Notes under the pieces: model-generated
What the model saw: the letters and a program-made list of their open reading frames with translations, nothing else
What the model was told of the DNA's origin: nothing
Database searches by the model: none
Assembly: GCF_004340905.1 (NCBI RefSeq)
Contig: NZ_SLXD01000008.1
Coordinates: forward strand, 181,288 to 245,287
Direction: 5' to 3'
From: Rubrivivax gelatinosus
Lineage (GTDB): Bacteria; Pseudomonadota; Gammaproteobacteria; Burkholderiales; Burkholderiaceae_C
Length of the DNA stretch: 64,000 nucleotides
Program-made: the position numbers and the translations under genes
Shown here: piece after piece, positions 51,574 to 60,580 of the stretch
Position numbering within the stretch: position 1 is the stretch's first letter
Layout: each line of letters starts with the position of its first letter

Positions 51574-54434
51574 ACACGATCGAGACACCCGACCGCGGCA
51601 CCCCGGCGCGCGACAGCGCCACCACCGTCACGCTGACCATCGACGGCCGCGCCGTCAGCGTGCCCGCGGGCACTTCGGTGATGCGCGCCGCTTCGGAGGC
51701 CGGCATCGAGATCCTGCGCCTGTGCGCCACCGAAGGCCTGGAAGCCTTCGGCTCGTGCCGGTTGTGCATCTGCGAGATCGACGGCCGCCGCGGCTACCCG
51801 TCCTCGTGCACGACGCCGGCCGAGGCCGGCATGAACGTGCGCACCCAAAGCCCCAAGCTCGCCGATCTGCGCCGCGGCGTGATGGAGCTCTACATCAGCG
51901 ACCACCCGCTGGACTGCCTGACCTGCGCCGCCAACGGCGACTGCGAGCTGCAGACCCAGGCCGGTCTCGTGGGCCTGCGCCAGGTGCGCTACGGCTGGGA
52001 CGGCGCCAACCACCTGAAGGCGGCCAAGGACGAGTCCAACCCGTACTTCGCCTACGACCCGAGCAAGTGCATCGTCTGCAACCGCTGCGTGCGCGCCTGC
52101 GAGGAAGTGCAGGGCACGTTCGCGCTGACGATCTCCGGCCGCGGTTTCGCCTCGCGCGTGGCCGCCGGCATGGACGAGCCCTTCCTGGAAAGCGAATGCG
52201 TCAGCTGCGGCGCCTGCGTGCAGGCCTGCCCGACCGCGACGCTGCAGGAAAAGAGCGTCATCGAGATGGGCCTGCCCGAGCACGCGGTGGTGACGACCTG
52301 CGCCTACTGCGGGGTCGGCTGCGGCTTCAAGGCCGAGATGCAGGGCAACCGCGTCGTGCGCATGACGCCGTGGAAGGACGGCCGCGCCAACGAGGGCCAC
52401 GCCTGCGTCAAGGGCCGCTTCGCCTGGGGCTACGCGACGCACAAGGACCGCGTCACCAAGCCGATGATCCGCGCGAAGATCACCGACCCCTGGCGCGAGG
52501 TCAGCTGGGACGAAGCCATCGCCTACGCCGCCGGCGAGTTCCGCCGCCTGCAGGCCGAACACGGCCGCGGCGCGGTCGGCGGCATCACCTCGTCACGCTG
52601 CACCAACGAAGAGGCCTACCTGGTGCAGAAGCTGGTGCGCGCGGCCTTCGGCAACAACAACGTCGACACCTGCGCACGCGTGTGCCACTCGCCCACCGGC
52701 TACGGCCTCGGCCAGACCTTCGGCACCTCGGCCGGCACCCAGACCTTCAAGTCGGTCGCGCATTCGGACGTCGTGCTCGTCATCGGCGCCAACCCCAGCG
52801 ACGCGCACCCGGTCTTCGCCTCGCGGCTCAAGCGCCGGCTGCGCCAGGGCGCCAAGCTGATCGTCGTCGACCCGCGCCGCATCGACCTCGTCGCCTCGCC
52901 GCACGTCAAGGCCGAGCACCACCTGCAGCTCAAACCCGGCACCAACGTCGCGGTGCTCGACGCGCTGGCGCACGTCATCGTCACCGAGGGCCTGGTCGAC
53001 GAGGCCTTCGTCGCCGAGCGCTGCGATGCCCGCAGCTTCGGCCAGTGGCGCGATTTCGTCGCCCGGCCCGAGAACTCGCCCGAGGCGCTGGAAGCCGTCA
53101 GCGGCGTGCCGGCGGCCGCGGTGCGCAGCGCCGCGCGGCTGTACGCGACGCGCGGGCTCAACGCCGCGATCTACTACGGCCTGGGCGTCACCGAACACGC
53201 CCAGGGCTCGACCGCGGTGATGGCGATCGCCAACCTGGCGATGGCCACCGGCAACGTCGGCCGCGAAGGGGTCGGCGTCAACCCGCTGCGTGGCCAGAAC
53301 AACGTGCAGGGCTCCTGCGACATGGGCAGCTTCCCGCACGAGCTGCCGGGTTACCGCCACATCAGCGACAGCACGGTGCGCGCCGAATTCGACGCCGCCT
53401 GGGGCGTGACGCTGGACCCGGAGCCGGGGCTGCGCATCCCGAACATGTTCGACGCCGCGCTCGGCGGCAGCTTCAAGGGCCTGTACGTGCAGGGCGAGGA
53501 CATCGTGCAGTCCGACCCCAACACCCAGCACGTCGGCGCCGCGCTCGAGGCGCTGGAGTGCCTGGTGGTGCAGGACATCTTCCTCAACGAGACCGCCAAG
53601 TTCGCCCACGTCTTCCTGCCGGGCTCGAGCTTCCTCGAGAAGGACGGCACCTTCACCAATGCCGAACGCCGCATCAGCCGCGTGCGCCGCGTGATGCCGC
53701 CGCTGGCCGGTCTCGCCGACTGGGAGGTGACGGTGCGCCTGGCCAACGCGCTCGGCTACCCGATGGACTACGCCCATCCCGAGGCGGTGATGCAGGAGAT
53801 CGCGGCGCTGACGCCGAGTTTTGCCGGCGTCAGCTACGAGAAGATCGAGCGCCTGGGCAGCGTGCAGTGGCCTTGCCACGCCGGCACCGACGAAGCCGGC
53901 ACCTCGGTGATGCACGTCGGCGGCTTCGTGCGCGGCAAGGGGCGTTTCGTCATCACCGCCTACCAGCCGAGCGACGAACGCGCCAACCGGCGCTTCCCGC
54001 TGCTCTTGACCACCGGGCGCGTGCTCAGCCAGTACAACGTCGGCGCGCAGACGCGGCGCACCGCCAACACCGCCTGGCACGACGAGGACCGGCTGGAGCT
54101 GCACCCCAGCGACGCCGAGTTGCGCGGCGTCGCCGACGGCGACTGGGTCGGCATCACCAGCCGCGCCGGCGAGACCGTGCTGCGCGCGCGGGTCAGCGAG
54201 CGGGTGGCACCGGGCGTGGTCTACACGACCTTCCACTTCCCCGAGTCGGGCGCCAACGTCATCACCACCGACAGCTCCGACTGGGCCACCAACTGCCCCG
54301 AGTACAAGGTGACGGCGGTCGAGGTGACCAAGGTGACGCAGCCCAGCGAGTGGCAGCGCCGCTACCGCAGCTTCAACGAAGCGCAGCTGCGCGCGCACGC
54401 CGAGCGCGAGACCGCCGCCGCGGCGGCCAAATAA
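51570..54434 (+). CDS. fdsA: NAD-dependent formate dehydrogenase alpha subunit (molybdenum catalytic subunit)
   Basis: A 954-residue molybdoenzyme. In order: a 2Fe-2S domain ('CATEGLEAFGSCRLCICE', about 52-80), an HX3CX2CX5C cluster ('HPLDCLTCAANGDC'), two 4Fe-4S ferredoxin motifs ('CIVCNRCVRAC', 'CVSCGACVQAC'), the proximal 4Fe-4S ('CAYCGVGC'), then the bis-MGD domains with the Mo-ligand Cys in 'ARVCHSPTGYG'. A Cys rather than selenocysteine is used. It oxidises formate to CO2 in the cytoplasm and is oxygen tolerant in known relatives. Length agrees with FdsA (about 960). Confidence 0.95.
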   Translation: MNTIETPDRGTPARDSATTVTLTIDGRAVSVPAGTSVMRAASEAGIEILRLCATEGLEAFGSCRLCICEIDGRRGYPSSCTTPAEAGMNVRTQSPKLADLRRGVMELYISDHPLDCLTCAANGDCELQTQAGLVGLRQVRYGWDGANHLKAAKDESNPYFAYDPSKCIVCNRCVRACEEVQGTFALTISGRGFASRVAAGMDEPFLESECVSCGACVQACPTATLQEKSVIEMGLPEHAVVTTCAYCGVGCGFKAEMQGNRVVRMTPWKDGRANEGHACVKGRFAWGYATHKDRVTKPMIRAKITDPWREVSWDEAIAYAAGEFRRLQAEHGRGAVGGITSSRCTNEEAYLVQKLVRAAFGNNNVDTCARVCHSPTGYGLGQTFGTSAGTQTFKSVAHSDVVLVIGANPSDAHPVFASRLKRRLRQGAKLIVVDPRRIDLVASPHVKAEHHLQLKPGTNVAVLDALAHVIVTEGLVDEAFVAERCDARSFGQWRDFVARPENSPEALEAVSGVPAAAVRSAARLYATRGLNAAIYYGLGVTEHAQGSTAVMAIANLAMATGNVGREGVGVNPLRGQNNVQGSCDMGSFPHELPGYRHISDSTVRAEFDAAWGVTLDPEPGLRIPNMFDAALGGSFKGLYVQGEDIVQSDPNTQHVGAALEALECLVVQDIFLNETAKFAHVFLPGSSFLEKDGTFTNAERRISRVRRVMPPLAGLADWEVTVRLANALGYPMDYAHPEAVMQEIAALTPSFAGVSYEKIERLGSVQWPCHAGTDEAGTSVMHVGGFVRGKGRFVITAYQPSDERANRRFPLLLTTGRVLSQYNVGAQTRRTANTAWHDEDRLELHPSDAELRGVADGDWVGITSRAGETVLRARVSERVAPGVVYTTFHFPESGANVITTDSSDWATNCPEYKVTAVEVTKVTQPSEWQRRYRSFNEAQLRAHAERETAAAAAK

Positions 54435-54451
54435 GAGCAGGGGAGACGACG

Positions 54452-54673
54452 ATGAACAGCGAACAGCTCGTCCAGATGGCCAACCGCATTGCCGCGTTCT
54501 TCGCGGCGATGCCCGAGCACGCCGAGGCGGTGGACGGCGTGGCCGGCCACATCCGCAAGTTCTGGGAGCCGCGCATGCGCGAGCAGCTCGGCGCGCTGAT
54601 CGCCGGCGGCGACGCGGCGGCGCTGCACCCGCTGGTGCTCGAGGCCTGGGAGCGGCTGGCGCTGCGCGCCTGA
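54452..54673 (+). CDS. fdsD: formate dehydrogenase delta subunit
   Basis: A 73-residue helical protein of the FdsD family ('LVQMANRIAAFFAAMPEHAEAVDGVAGHIRKFWEPRMREQL'). In studied enzymes the delta subunit stabilises the complex. It follows fdsA by 17 bases with GGGGAGA as ribosome site. In many relatives fdsC, an FdhD-like sulfur carrier for cofactor maturation, stands between fdsA and fdsD; it is missing here. The stop is eight bases from the convergent membrane-protein gene. Confidence 0.9.
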   Translation: MNSEQLVQMANRIAAFFAAMPEHAEAVDGVAGHIRKFWEPRMREQLGALIAGGDAAALHPLVLEAWERLALRA

Positions 54674-54680
54674 GCCGCGC

Positions 54681-55328
54681 TCAGCGCCGCATCGCGCGGA
54701 ACTGGGCCCAGGCGACCAGCGCGATCAGCGGCAGCGACAGCTCGATCGTCTCCTCCAGCGCGCCGACCAGCAGCCCGGTCGACTCGGAGAACACGATGCC
54801 GGCCTGCTCGGCCAGCAGGTTCAGCGAGCGGTCCAGCACCTTGGTCACGACCATCGTCACGATGAAGACGACGACGCTGGTGGCCACCGGGTCGCGGCGC
54901 TGCCACAGGCGCAGCGTGCTGCGCGCGTAGCCCAGCACCAGCAGCAGCACGGCCAGCCCGACCGCGGCGACGGCGACGAAGGCGATCAGGCGCTGCTGCA
55001 GCGGCGCGTCGCCGAGGTAGTAGCTGACCTTGAGCACGCTCTTGCCGGTGAAGGCCTTGTGCCAGTCCATCTCGCGCGCGCCGAAGCCGCAGAACAGCAC
55101 CGCCAGCGCCAGCCGCGTGGCCGGTTCGATGCGCCGCGACAGCAGGAAAACGAGCGCGCAGACGAAGTAGAGCGCGGCGTTGGTGCCTTCGATCGGGCCG
55201 TTCTCGGCCTTCAGCCAGCGCAGCGTCTCGGGCGTGAGCAGCAGCCAGAAGAGGGTGGCGGCGAGGGAAGCGGCAACCGGCCACCACACGGCGAGCCAGC
55301 GGCCGCCGCGGGGCGATGCCTGGAACAT
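54681..55328 (-). CDS. integral membrane protein of unknown function
   Basis: A 215-residue protein with about five or six membrane helices ('WPVAASLAATLFWLLL', 'GTNAALYFVCALVFLLS', 'LAVLFCGFGAREMDWHKAF', 'LIAFVAVAAVGLAVLLLVLGY', 'VVVFIVTMVVTKVLDRS', 'ELSLPLIALVAWAQF'). The loop 'FGAREMDWHKAFTGKSVLK' and 'EETIELSLPLI' appear conserved-like but I do not recognise a named family. It lies downstream of the first chemoreceptor gene on the same strand, separated by 59 bases with an inverted repeat. Confidence 0.65.
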   Translation of the reverse strand: MFQASPRGGRWLAVWWPVAASLAATLFWLLLTPETLRWLKAENGPIEGTNAALYFVCALVFLLSRRIEPATRLALAVLFCGFGAREMDWHKAFTGKSVLKVSYYLGDAPLQQRLIAFVAVAAVGLAVLLLVLGYARSTLRLWQRRDPVATSVVVFIVTMVVTKVLDRSLNLLAEQAGIVFSESTGLLVGALEETIELSLPLIALVAWAQFRAMRR

Positions 55329-55334
55329 GGTTGT

Positions 55335-55381
55335 GACTTGACGGTGAAACCCCTCATTCTAGGTGTGCCGTCCGTCAAGTC
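55335..55381. repeat. 10-bp perfect inverted repeat between chemoreceptor and membrane-protein genes
   Basis: GACTTGACGG at 55335-55344 pairs with CCGTCAAGTC at 55372-55381 across 27 bases. It fills most of the short gap between the two leftward genes and could be a hairpin or a paired binding site. Confidence 0.5.
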
Positions 55382-55387
55382 CCGGCT

Positions 55388-56938
55388 TCAGGCCGCCGCC
55401 AGCCTGAAGCGCGAGGCCACCTCGACCAGCTTGCCCGCCTGCTGGCGCAGGCTGTCGGTCGCTGCTGCGTTCTCTTCGACCAGCGCCGAGTTCTCCTGCG
55501 TCGAACGGTCCAGATCGGTGACCGCGTCGTTGACCTGGCCGATGCCCTGGGTCTGCTCGGCGCTGGCGGCGCTGATCTGGGCCATCAGCCGGGCGACGTT
55601 CTGCACCTCGGCGACGACTTCGTGCATCGCGCTGCCGGCCTCGCCGACCAGGCGCACGCCGGCGTCGACGGTCTCGACGCTGGAGCCGATCAGGCTCTTG
55701 ATCTCGCGCGCGGCCTGGGCGCAGCGCTGGGCGAGGCTGCGCACCTCGCCGGCGACGACCGCGAAGCCGCGGCCCTGCTCGCCGGCCCGCGCCGCTTCCA
55801 CCGCGGCGTTGAGCGCCAGGATGTTGGTCTGGAAGGCGATGCCGTCGATGGTGCCGATGATGTCGGCGATGCGGCGCGAGCTGGTGCTCACGTCTTCCAT
55901 CGTGCGCACGGCGCGTTCGATCGCTTCGCCGCCACGGCCGGCGGTGCTGCCGGCGGTGGCCGCGGCGTCGCTGGCCTGGCGCGCGGTGGCGGCGTTCTGC
56001 GCCACGGTGCCCGCCAACTGCTCCATCGAGGCGGCGGTCTGCTGCAGGCTGCTGGCCTGGGACTCGGTGCGCCGGCTCAGGTCGGCGGTGCCGCCGGCGA
56101 TCTGGGTGGAGCCGGCGGCGATGCTCTCGCAGCCCTCGCGCACGTGGCCCACGAGCCCGGCGAGGTTGTCGTTCATGCGCTGCAGTGCTGCCAGCAGCTG
56201 GCCGGTCTCGTCGTGGCGCGTGGCCACGAGGCGGCCGCTCAGATCGCCCGAGGCCACGGTCTCGGCGAAGGCCACCGCCTCGCGCAGCGGCTTGACGACC
56301 GAGCGCGTGACGAGCACCGCCACCACGCCGCCCAGCAGCGCGCCCAGGCCGGCCAGGCCCAGCATCACCCAGCCGTCGCGTGCGGTCTGCTCGCGCACCG
56401 CCTGCGCACCGCTGGTCATCTGCTGGCGCTGGTAGTCGACCAGCGCGTCCAGCGCGCTGAAGTAGCTCTTCTGGCGCGTGGCGAGCTCGCCGCGCAGCAG
56501 GCCGCGGGCTTCGGCCGACTGGCCCGCACGGCTCAGCTCGGCGACCTTGTTCAGCGTCGCCATGTAGGGGTTGCGCGCCGCGTTCAGCGCGTCGAGCAGC
56601 TGCCGGTCCTGGCCGACGATCGTGGTGTCCAGCGAGGCCAGCGTCTCGGCGTTCTGCGTGGCCATGCCCGACAGACGGTCCAGGTCGGCGTGCGCGCCGG
56701 CGAGCTCTTCCTGCAGCAGCGAGTCCCGCAGCGCCTGGGCGCCGTTCAGCGCGTTGTGCTTGAGCAGGTTCAGCTTCTTGATGTTGAGCATGCGCTCGTC
56801 GACAACGCTGGTCAGCGCCTGGTTGGCGACGCTCAGCTCATGCCGCGCGTACAGCGCCATGCCGATGGCCAGCGCCCCGACGAGGGCGAAGCCGGCCGCC
56901 AGCCGGGTCCCGATCGACCAGTTCTCGATCACCTTCAC
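55388..56938 (-). CDS. methyl-accepting chemotaxis protein (copy 1)
   Basis: A 516-residue chemoreceptor: first membrane helix about 10-30, a four-helix-bundle periplasmic sensor (about 35-185), second helix ('[22 protein letters not shown]'), HAMP (about 210-262) and a cytoplasmic signalling domain with hairpin tip '[41 protein letters not shown]'. No C-terminal NWETF-like pentapeptide is present. GTG 56938 is chosen because GGGAGA lies seven bases ahead; GTG 56953 is an alternative. The signalling half is nearly identical to the next receptor. The ligand is unknown. Confidence 0.9.
   Translation of the reverse strand: MKVIENWSIGTRLAAGFALVGALAIGMALYARHELSVANQALTSVVDERMLNIKKLNLLKHNALNGAQALRDSLLQEELAGAHADLDRLSGMATQNAETLASLDTTIVGQDRQLLDALNAARNPYMATLNKVAELSRAGQSAEARGLLRGELATRQKSYFSALDALVDYQRQQMTSGAQAVREQTARDGWVMLGLAGLGALLGGVVAVLVTRSVVKPLREAVAFAETVASGDLSGRLVATRHDETGQLLAALQRMNDNLAGLVGHVREGCESIAAGSTQIAGGTADLSRRTESQASSLQQTAASMEQLAGTVAQNAATARQASDAAATAGSTAGRGGEAIERAVRTMEDVSTSSRRIADIIGTIDGIAFQTNILALNAAVEAARAGEQGRGFAVVAGEVRSLAQRCAQAAREIKSLIGSSVETVDAGVRLVGEAGSAMHEVVAEVQNVARLMAQISAASAEQTQGIGQVNDAVTDLDRSTQENSALVEENAAATDSLRQQAGKLVEVASRFRLAAA
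55390..56190 (-). repeat. chemoreceptor signalling-domain repeat, copy 1
   Basis: This stretch and 57094-57890 encode almost the same HAMP-distal and signalling region. Between about 55681-55860 and 57391-57570 only two or so bases differ, far fewer than in the sensor halves. Confidence 0.8.
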
Positions 56939-57027
56939 TTCTTGTTCTCCCACTCGCCGTGACGCCGGCGACCCTCCTGGCTAACGGCGTGCGCCTGGAG
57001 AAACTGAGCGAAACAATGAAAACGTAA

Positions 57028-57041
57028 CTGAGGTGGATCAA
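57028..57041 (-). promoter_or_regulatory. Fnr/Anr-like site upstream of chemoreceptor 1
   Basis: On the minus strand TTGAT-CCAC-CTCAG: one perfect half-site of TTGAT-N4-ATCAA and a weak second half. It lies about 90 bases before the start at 56938, the same distance as the site before the paralogue. Confidence 0.35.
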
Positions 57042-57091
57042 AGTTCCGAGGGTAAACCCTGGCGCCTGGTCATATGTCACGACCCGCCGGT

Positions 57092-58645
57092 TCAGCCGGC
57101 CGCCAGCTTGAAGCGGCCCGCGACCTCGACCAGCCGGCTCGCCTGCTGGCGCAGGCTGTCGGTGGCCGCGGCGCTTTCCTCGACCAGCGCCGAGTTCTCC
57201 TGCGTCGTGCGGTCCAGGTCGGTGACGGCGTCGTTGACCTGGTCGATGCCCTGGTTCTGCTCGGCGCTGGCGGCGCTGATCTGGGCCATCAGCCGGGCGA
57301 CGTTCTGCACCTCGGTGACGACCTCCTGCATCGTGCTGCCGGCATCGCCGACCAGGCGCACGCCGGCGTCGACGGTCTCGACGCTGGCGCCGATCAGGCT
57401 CTTGATCTCGCGTGCGGCCTGGGCGCAGCGCTGGGCGAGGCTGCGCACCTCGCCGGCGACGACGGCGAAGCCGCGGCCCTGCTCGCCGGCCCGCGCCGCT
57501 TCCACCGCGGCGTTGAGCGCCAGGATGTTGGTCTGGAAGGCGATGCCGTCGATGGTGCCGATGATGTCGGCGATGCGGCGCGAACTGGCCGCCACCTCTT
57601 CCATCGTGCTGACCGCACGCGCCACGGCCTCGCCGCCGCGGCCGGCGGTGGCGCCGGCGACGGCCGCCGCCTGGCTGGCCTGCTGCGCGGTGGCGGCGTT
57701 CTGGGCCACGGTGCTGGCCAACTGCTCCATCGACGCGGCGGTCTGCTGCAGGCTGCTGGCCTGGGACTCGGTGCGCCGGCTCAGGTCGGCGGTGCCGCCG
57801 GCGATCTGGCTGGAACCGGCGGCGATGCTCTCGCAGCCGCTGCGCACGTGGCCCACGAGGTCGGCCAGGTTGTGGTTCATGCGCTGCAGCGCGGCCAGCA
57901 ACTGCCCCGTCTCGTCCTCGCCCGTCACCTGGACGTGCTGGCTCAGGTCGCCGGCGGCCACCGTCTCGGCCAACGCCACCGCCTGCTTCATCGGCCGGAT
58001 GATCGAGCGCCCCACGCCCCAGGCGATCGCGCCGCCCAGCAGCGCCGCCAGGCCGGCCAGCCCGAGCATCACCCAGCTCATCTGGCGGGTTTCCGCGCGC
58101 ACGGCTTCGGCGCCATCGACCATCAGCGCGCGCTGGAAGGCCACGAGCGCGTCGATGGCGTCGAAGTAGGCCTGCTGCTGCGGTGCCAGCGGGCCGACGA
58201 TCAGGTCGCGCGCTTCGTCGTCGCGGTCGGCGAGGCCGGATTCGAAGGCCTGGCGCATGGTCTGAAGATACGGGGCACGCGTGTCGTTGAGCCGCACGAG
58301 CATCTCGCGCGGCGGGCCGGTTCGGATCGTCTCGTCCAGTTCCTTCAGCAGGGCCACGTTGCTGGCCGCCAGCGCGTCGAAGCGTGCTTTCTCCGCCCGC
58401 GCGGCCTCGGCGTCGTCGATCAGCACGACGTTGCGCAGAATCTGGGCGCCCAGGTGGGCGTTGTCCTTGAGCGCCAGCAGGCGCTGGACCTTGACCATGC
58501 GGTCGCTGACCACCAGGGTCAGCTCGTCGCTGGCGCGTGTCATCTCGGCGCGGCCACCCAGGGCCATCGCGACGGCCAGCACGACGACGGCGGCGAAGCC
58601 CAGGGCCAGGCGTGTGCCGATCGATCGGGTACGGAAGAAACGCAT
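57092..58645 (-). CDS. methyl-accepting chemotaxis protein (copy 2)
   Basis: A 517-residue chemoreceptor with the same layout as its neighbour: first membrane helix ('[19 protein letters not shown]'), a four-helix-bundle sensor (about 35-185) quite different in sequence from copy 1, second helix ('[22 protein letters not shown]'), HAMP, and a signalling domain with the identical tip. No C-terminal pentapeptide. ATG 58645 is preceded by GAGGGGAT. The two receptors are a tandem duplication whose sensors have diverged. 153 bases separate this stop from the copy 1 start. Confidence 0.9.
   Translation of the reverse strand: MRFFRTRSIGTRLALGFAAVVVLAVAMALGGRAEMTRASDELTLVVSDRMVKVQRLLALKDNAHLGAQILRNVVLIDDAEAARAEKARFDALAASNVALLKELDETIRTGPPREMLVRLNDTRAPYLQTMRQAFESGLADRDDEARDLIVGPLAPQQQAYFDAIDALVAFQRALMVDGAEAVRAETRQMSWVMLGLAGLAALLGGAIAWGVGRSIIRPMKQAVALAETVAAGDLSQHVQVTGEDETGQLLAALQRMNHNLADLVGHVRSGCESIAAGSSQIAGGTADLSRRTESQASSLQQTAASMEQLASTVAQNAATAQQASQAAAVAGATAGRGGEAVARAVSTMEEVAASSRRIADIIGTIDGIAFQTNILALNAAVEAARAGEQGRGFAVVAGEVRSLAQRCAQAAREIKSLIGASVETVDAGVRLVGDAGSTMQEVVTEVQNVARLMAQISAASAEQNQGIDQVNDAVTDLDRTTQENSALVEESAAATDSLRQQASRLVEVAGRFKLAAG
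57094..57890 (-). repeat. chemoreceptor signalling-domain repeat, copy 2
   Basis: Second copy of the near-identical signalling-domain sequence described for 55390-56190, in direct orientation about 1.7 kb apart. Confidence 0.8.
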
Positions 58646-58731
58646 CTCGGATCCCCTCGGGCCACGAATCGCGGCCCCAGCCCGGTTTCGGTCGCTGCAG
58701 GGTGAATTTGAAGAAAACACTGCATTCATAG

Positions 58732-58745
58732 TTATCCTGGATCAA
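58732..58745 (-). promoter_or_regulatory. Fnr/Anr-like site upstream of chemoreceptor 2
   Basis: On the minus strand TTGAT-CCAG-GATAA, a good match to TTGAT-N4-ATCAA in the first half and partial in the second. It is 87 bases before the receptor start and 62 bases before the divergent nitroreductase start. Confidence 0.4.
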
Positions 58746-58806
58746 GGAAGTCGACCACTCGGTGCGCGGCCGGTCGGATCTCACGCTTCGCGTACGCTTG
58801 GCAGCC

Positions 58807-59370
58807 ATGAACACCGTCCTCGACTCCTTGCTGAGCCGCCATTCGCTGGGCGCCAAACACCTCGTGGAGCCCGGCCCTGACGACGCCGCGCTCGATCTGA
58901 TGACCCAGGCCGCGCTGCATGCGCCCGACCATGGCGAACTCGTGCCCTACCGCTTCGTCGTCGTGCGCGGCGCCGCGCGCGCGCGCCTGGGTGCTGCCTT
59001 CGCCGAGGCGGCGCGCCGCGCCGGCAAGGACGAGGCCGGCGTCGCGATGGACGCCGAGCGCGCGGCGCGCCCGCCGGTGACGGTCGCGGTGCTGGCGCGG
59101 CTGGACCTCGGCCACCCGCAGGTCCCGGCGCACGAGCAGTGGATCGCCGTCGGCGGCGCGCTGGCCAACTTCCTCAACGCGGCGCACGCGCTGGGCTTCG
59201 GCGGCAAGATGCTGTCGGGTGCCAAGGTGCGCGACCCCGGCCTGCAGGCGGCGTTCTGCGGCCCCGGCGAGACGCTGGTGGGCTGGATCGCACTGGGCAC
59301 GCCGGCGCGCGCGCCGTCCACGCGCGCGGCCAAGGCCGAGCCGCGCCAGGTCTGGAGGGCGTGGCCGTGA
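58807..59370 (+). CDS. nitroreductase-family protein, YdjA-like
   Basis: A 187-residue FMN-dependent nitroreductase of the small YdjA/TdsD type: '[46 protein letters not shown]' gives the FMN loop, '[23 protein letters not shown]' the dimer/FMN helix, and 'VGWIALGTP' the C-terminal strand. Substrate is unknown. The ATG at 58807 follows the family. The stop overlaps the threonine aldolase GTG (GTGA), so both are co-translated. It is divergent from chemoreceptor 2. Confidence 0.85.
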   Translation: MNTVLDSLLSRHSLGAKHLVEPGPDDAALDLMTQAALHAPDHGELVPYRFVVVRGAARARLGAAFAEAARRAGKDEAGVAMDAERAARPPVTVAVLARLDLGHPQVPAHEQWIAVGGALANFLNAAHALGFGGKMLSGAKVRDPGLQAAFCGPGETLVGWIALGTPARAPSTRAAKAEPRQVWRAWP

Positions 59371-60404
59371 ACGCGCCGGTCGACCTGCGTTCCGACACCG
59401 TCACCCGGCCGACGGCCGCGATGCGCGCCGCGATGGCCGCCGCCGAGGTCGGCGACGACCAGTACGGCGAGGACCCGACGACGAACGCGCTGCAGCGCCG
59501 CTGCGCCGAGCTGCTGGGCCAGGAAGCCGCGATCTGGCTGCCCTCGGGCACGATGGCCAACCAGGTGGCGCTGCGTGTGCTGACGCGCCCGGGCGACGAG
59601 GTCGTCGCGGCGCGCGAATGCCACGCCGCCTGGCACGAGGCCGGCGGCTCGGCGGCCAATGCCGGCGTGCAGATCGTCGAGGTCGGCTCGGGCGGTGTCT
59701 TCGACGTCGACGCGCTGGACGCGGCGATCAAGCCCAGCGGCCTGCCGGTGTTCCCGCCGACCACGCTGCTGCAGATCGAGAACACGCACAACCGTGCCGG
59801 CGGCGTCGTCGTGCCGCAGGCCGTCGTCGAGCGGGTCTGCGTGCGGGCCCGCGAACGCGGCCTGAAGACCTACCTCGACGGCGCCCGGCTGTGGAACGCC
59901 GCGGTCGCGAGCGGCCGGCCCGAGGCCGAACTCGCGGCGCCGTTCGACCTCGTCGGCGTCTCGTTCTCCAAGGGGCTGGGCGCGCCGGGCGGCTCGCTGC
60001 TGGCCGGGCCGCGCGCGCTGATCGCCGCCGCCGACCGCCAGCGCCGCATGCTGGGCGGCGCGATGCGCCAGAACGGCATCTTCGCCGCCGCCGCGCTGCA
60101 CGCGCTGGACCGGCACCGCGAGCGCCTGGCCGAGGACCACCACCACGCCCGTCTGCTGGGCGAGGCGCTGGCCGGCTGCCCGGGCGTCGAGCTGGACCTG
60201 GCGACGGTGCAGACGAACATCGTCGTCTTCCAGCTCGCGCCCGGCGCGCCGGACGCGGCGACGCTGGTCGCGCGGGCGCGCGAACGCGGCGTGCTGATCG
60301 TCGCCTTCGGCGCGCGCACCGTGCGTGTGGTCACGCACCTGGACGTCGCCACGGCCCAGGTGCGGCGCGCCGCGCAGGTGCTGCGCGAGCTGCTGGCCGC
60401 GTGA
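59367..60404 (+). CDS. ltaE: low-specificity L-threonine aldolase
   Basis: A 345-residue fold-type I PLP enzyme: '[32 protein letters not shown]' at the start, '[12 protein letters not shown]' for phosphate binding, Asp171 in '[10 protein letters not shown]' for the pyridine nitrogen and Lys202 in '[12 protein letters not shown]' as Schiff base. It cleaves L-threonine and allo-threonine to glycine and acetaldehyde. The length matches LtaE (about 335-345). It starts at GTG 59367 inside the nitroreductase stop; no closer ATG exists. Confidence 0.92.
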   Translation: MNAPVDLRSDTVTRPTAAMRAAMAAAEVGDDQYGEDPTTNALQRRCAELLGQEAAIWLPSGTMANQVALRVLTRPGDEVVAARECHAAWHEAGGSAANAGVQIVEVGSGGVFDVDALDAAIKPSGLPVFPPTTLLQIENTHNRAGGVVVPQAVVERVCVRARERGLKTYLDGARLWNAAVASGRPEAELAAPFDLVGVSFSKGLGAPGGSLLAGPRALIAAADRQRRMLGGAMRQNGIFAAAALHALDRHRERLAEDHHHARLLGEALAGCPGVELDLATVQTNIVVFQLAPGAPDAATLVARARERGVLIVAFGARTVRVVTHLDVATAQVRRAAQVLRELLAA

Positions 60405-60580
60405 CGGGGCGCAACCCGAGCGCAAGCAAACGCAAGACTGCGCCGGGAGGGGCAACGCCCGATTGATCCGGCGCCGCCCTGGCCGAACATCGCGGTGCCG
60501 TCCAAGCGCCGGCCGCCGGCCCGGCTCTTGCGACGCGCGACCGTCGCCCCATCCCGGGGCACATCCAGGGAGGACTGTCC

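Noticed and set aside
57046-57060. GGGTAAACCC near chemoreceptor 1, also at 63960 near the window end, as a shared operator
   Set aside because: Two short occurrences in GC-rich DNA beside unrelated genes; not enough to support a site.
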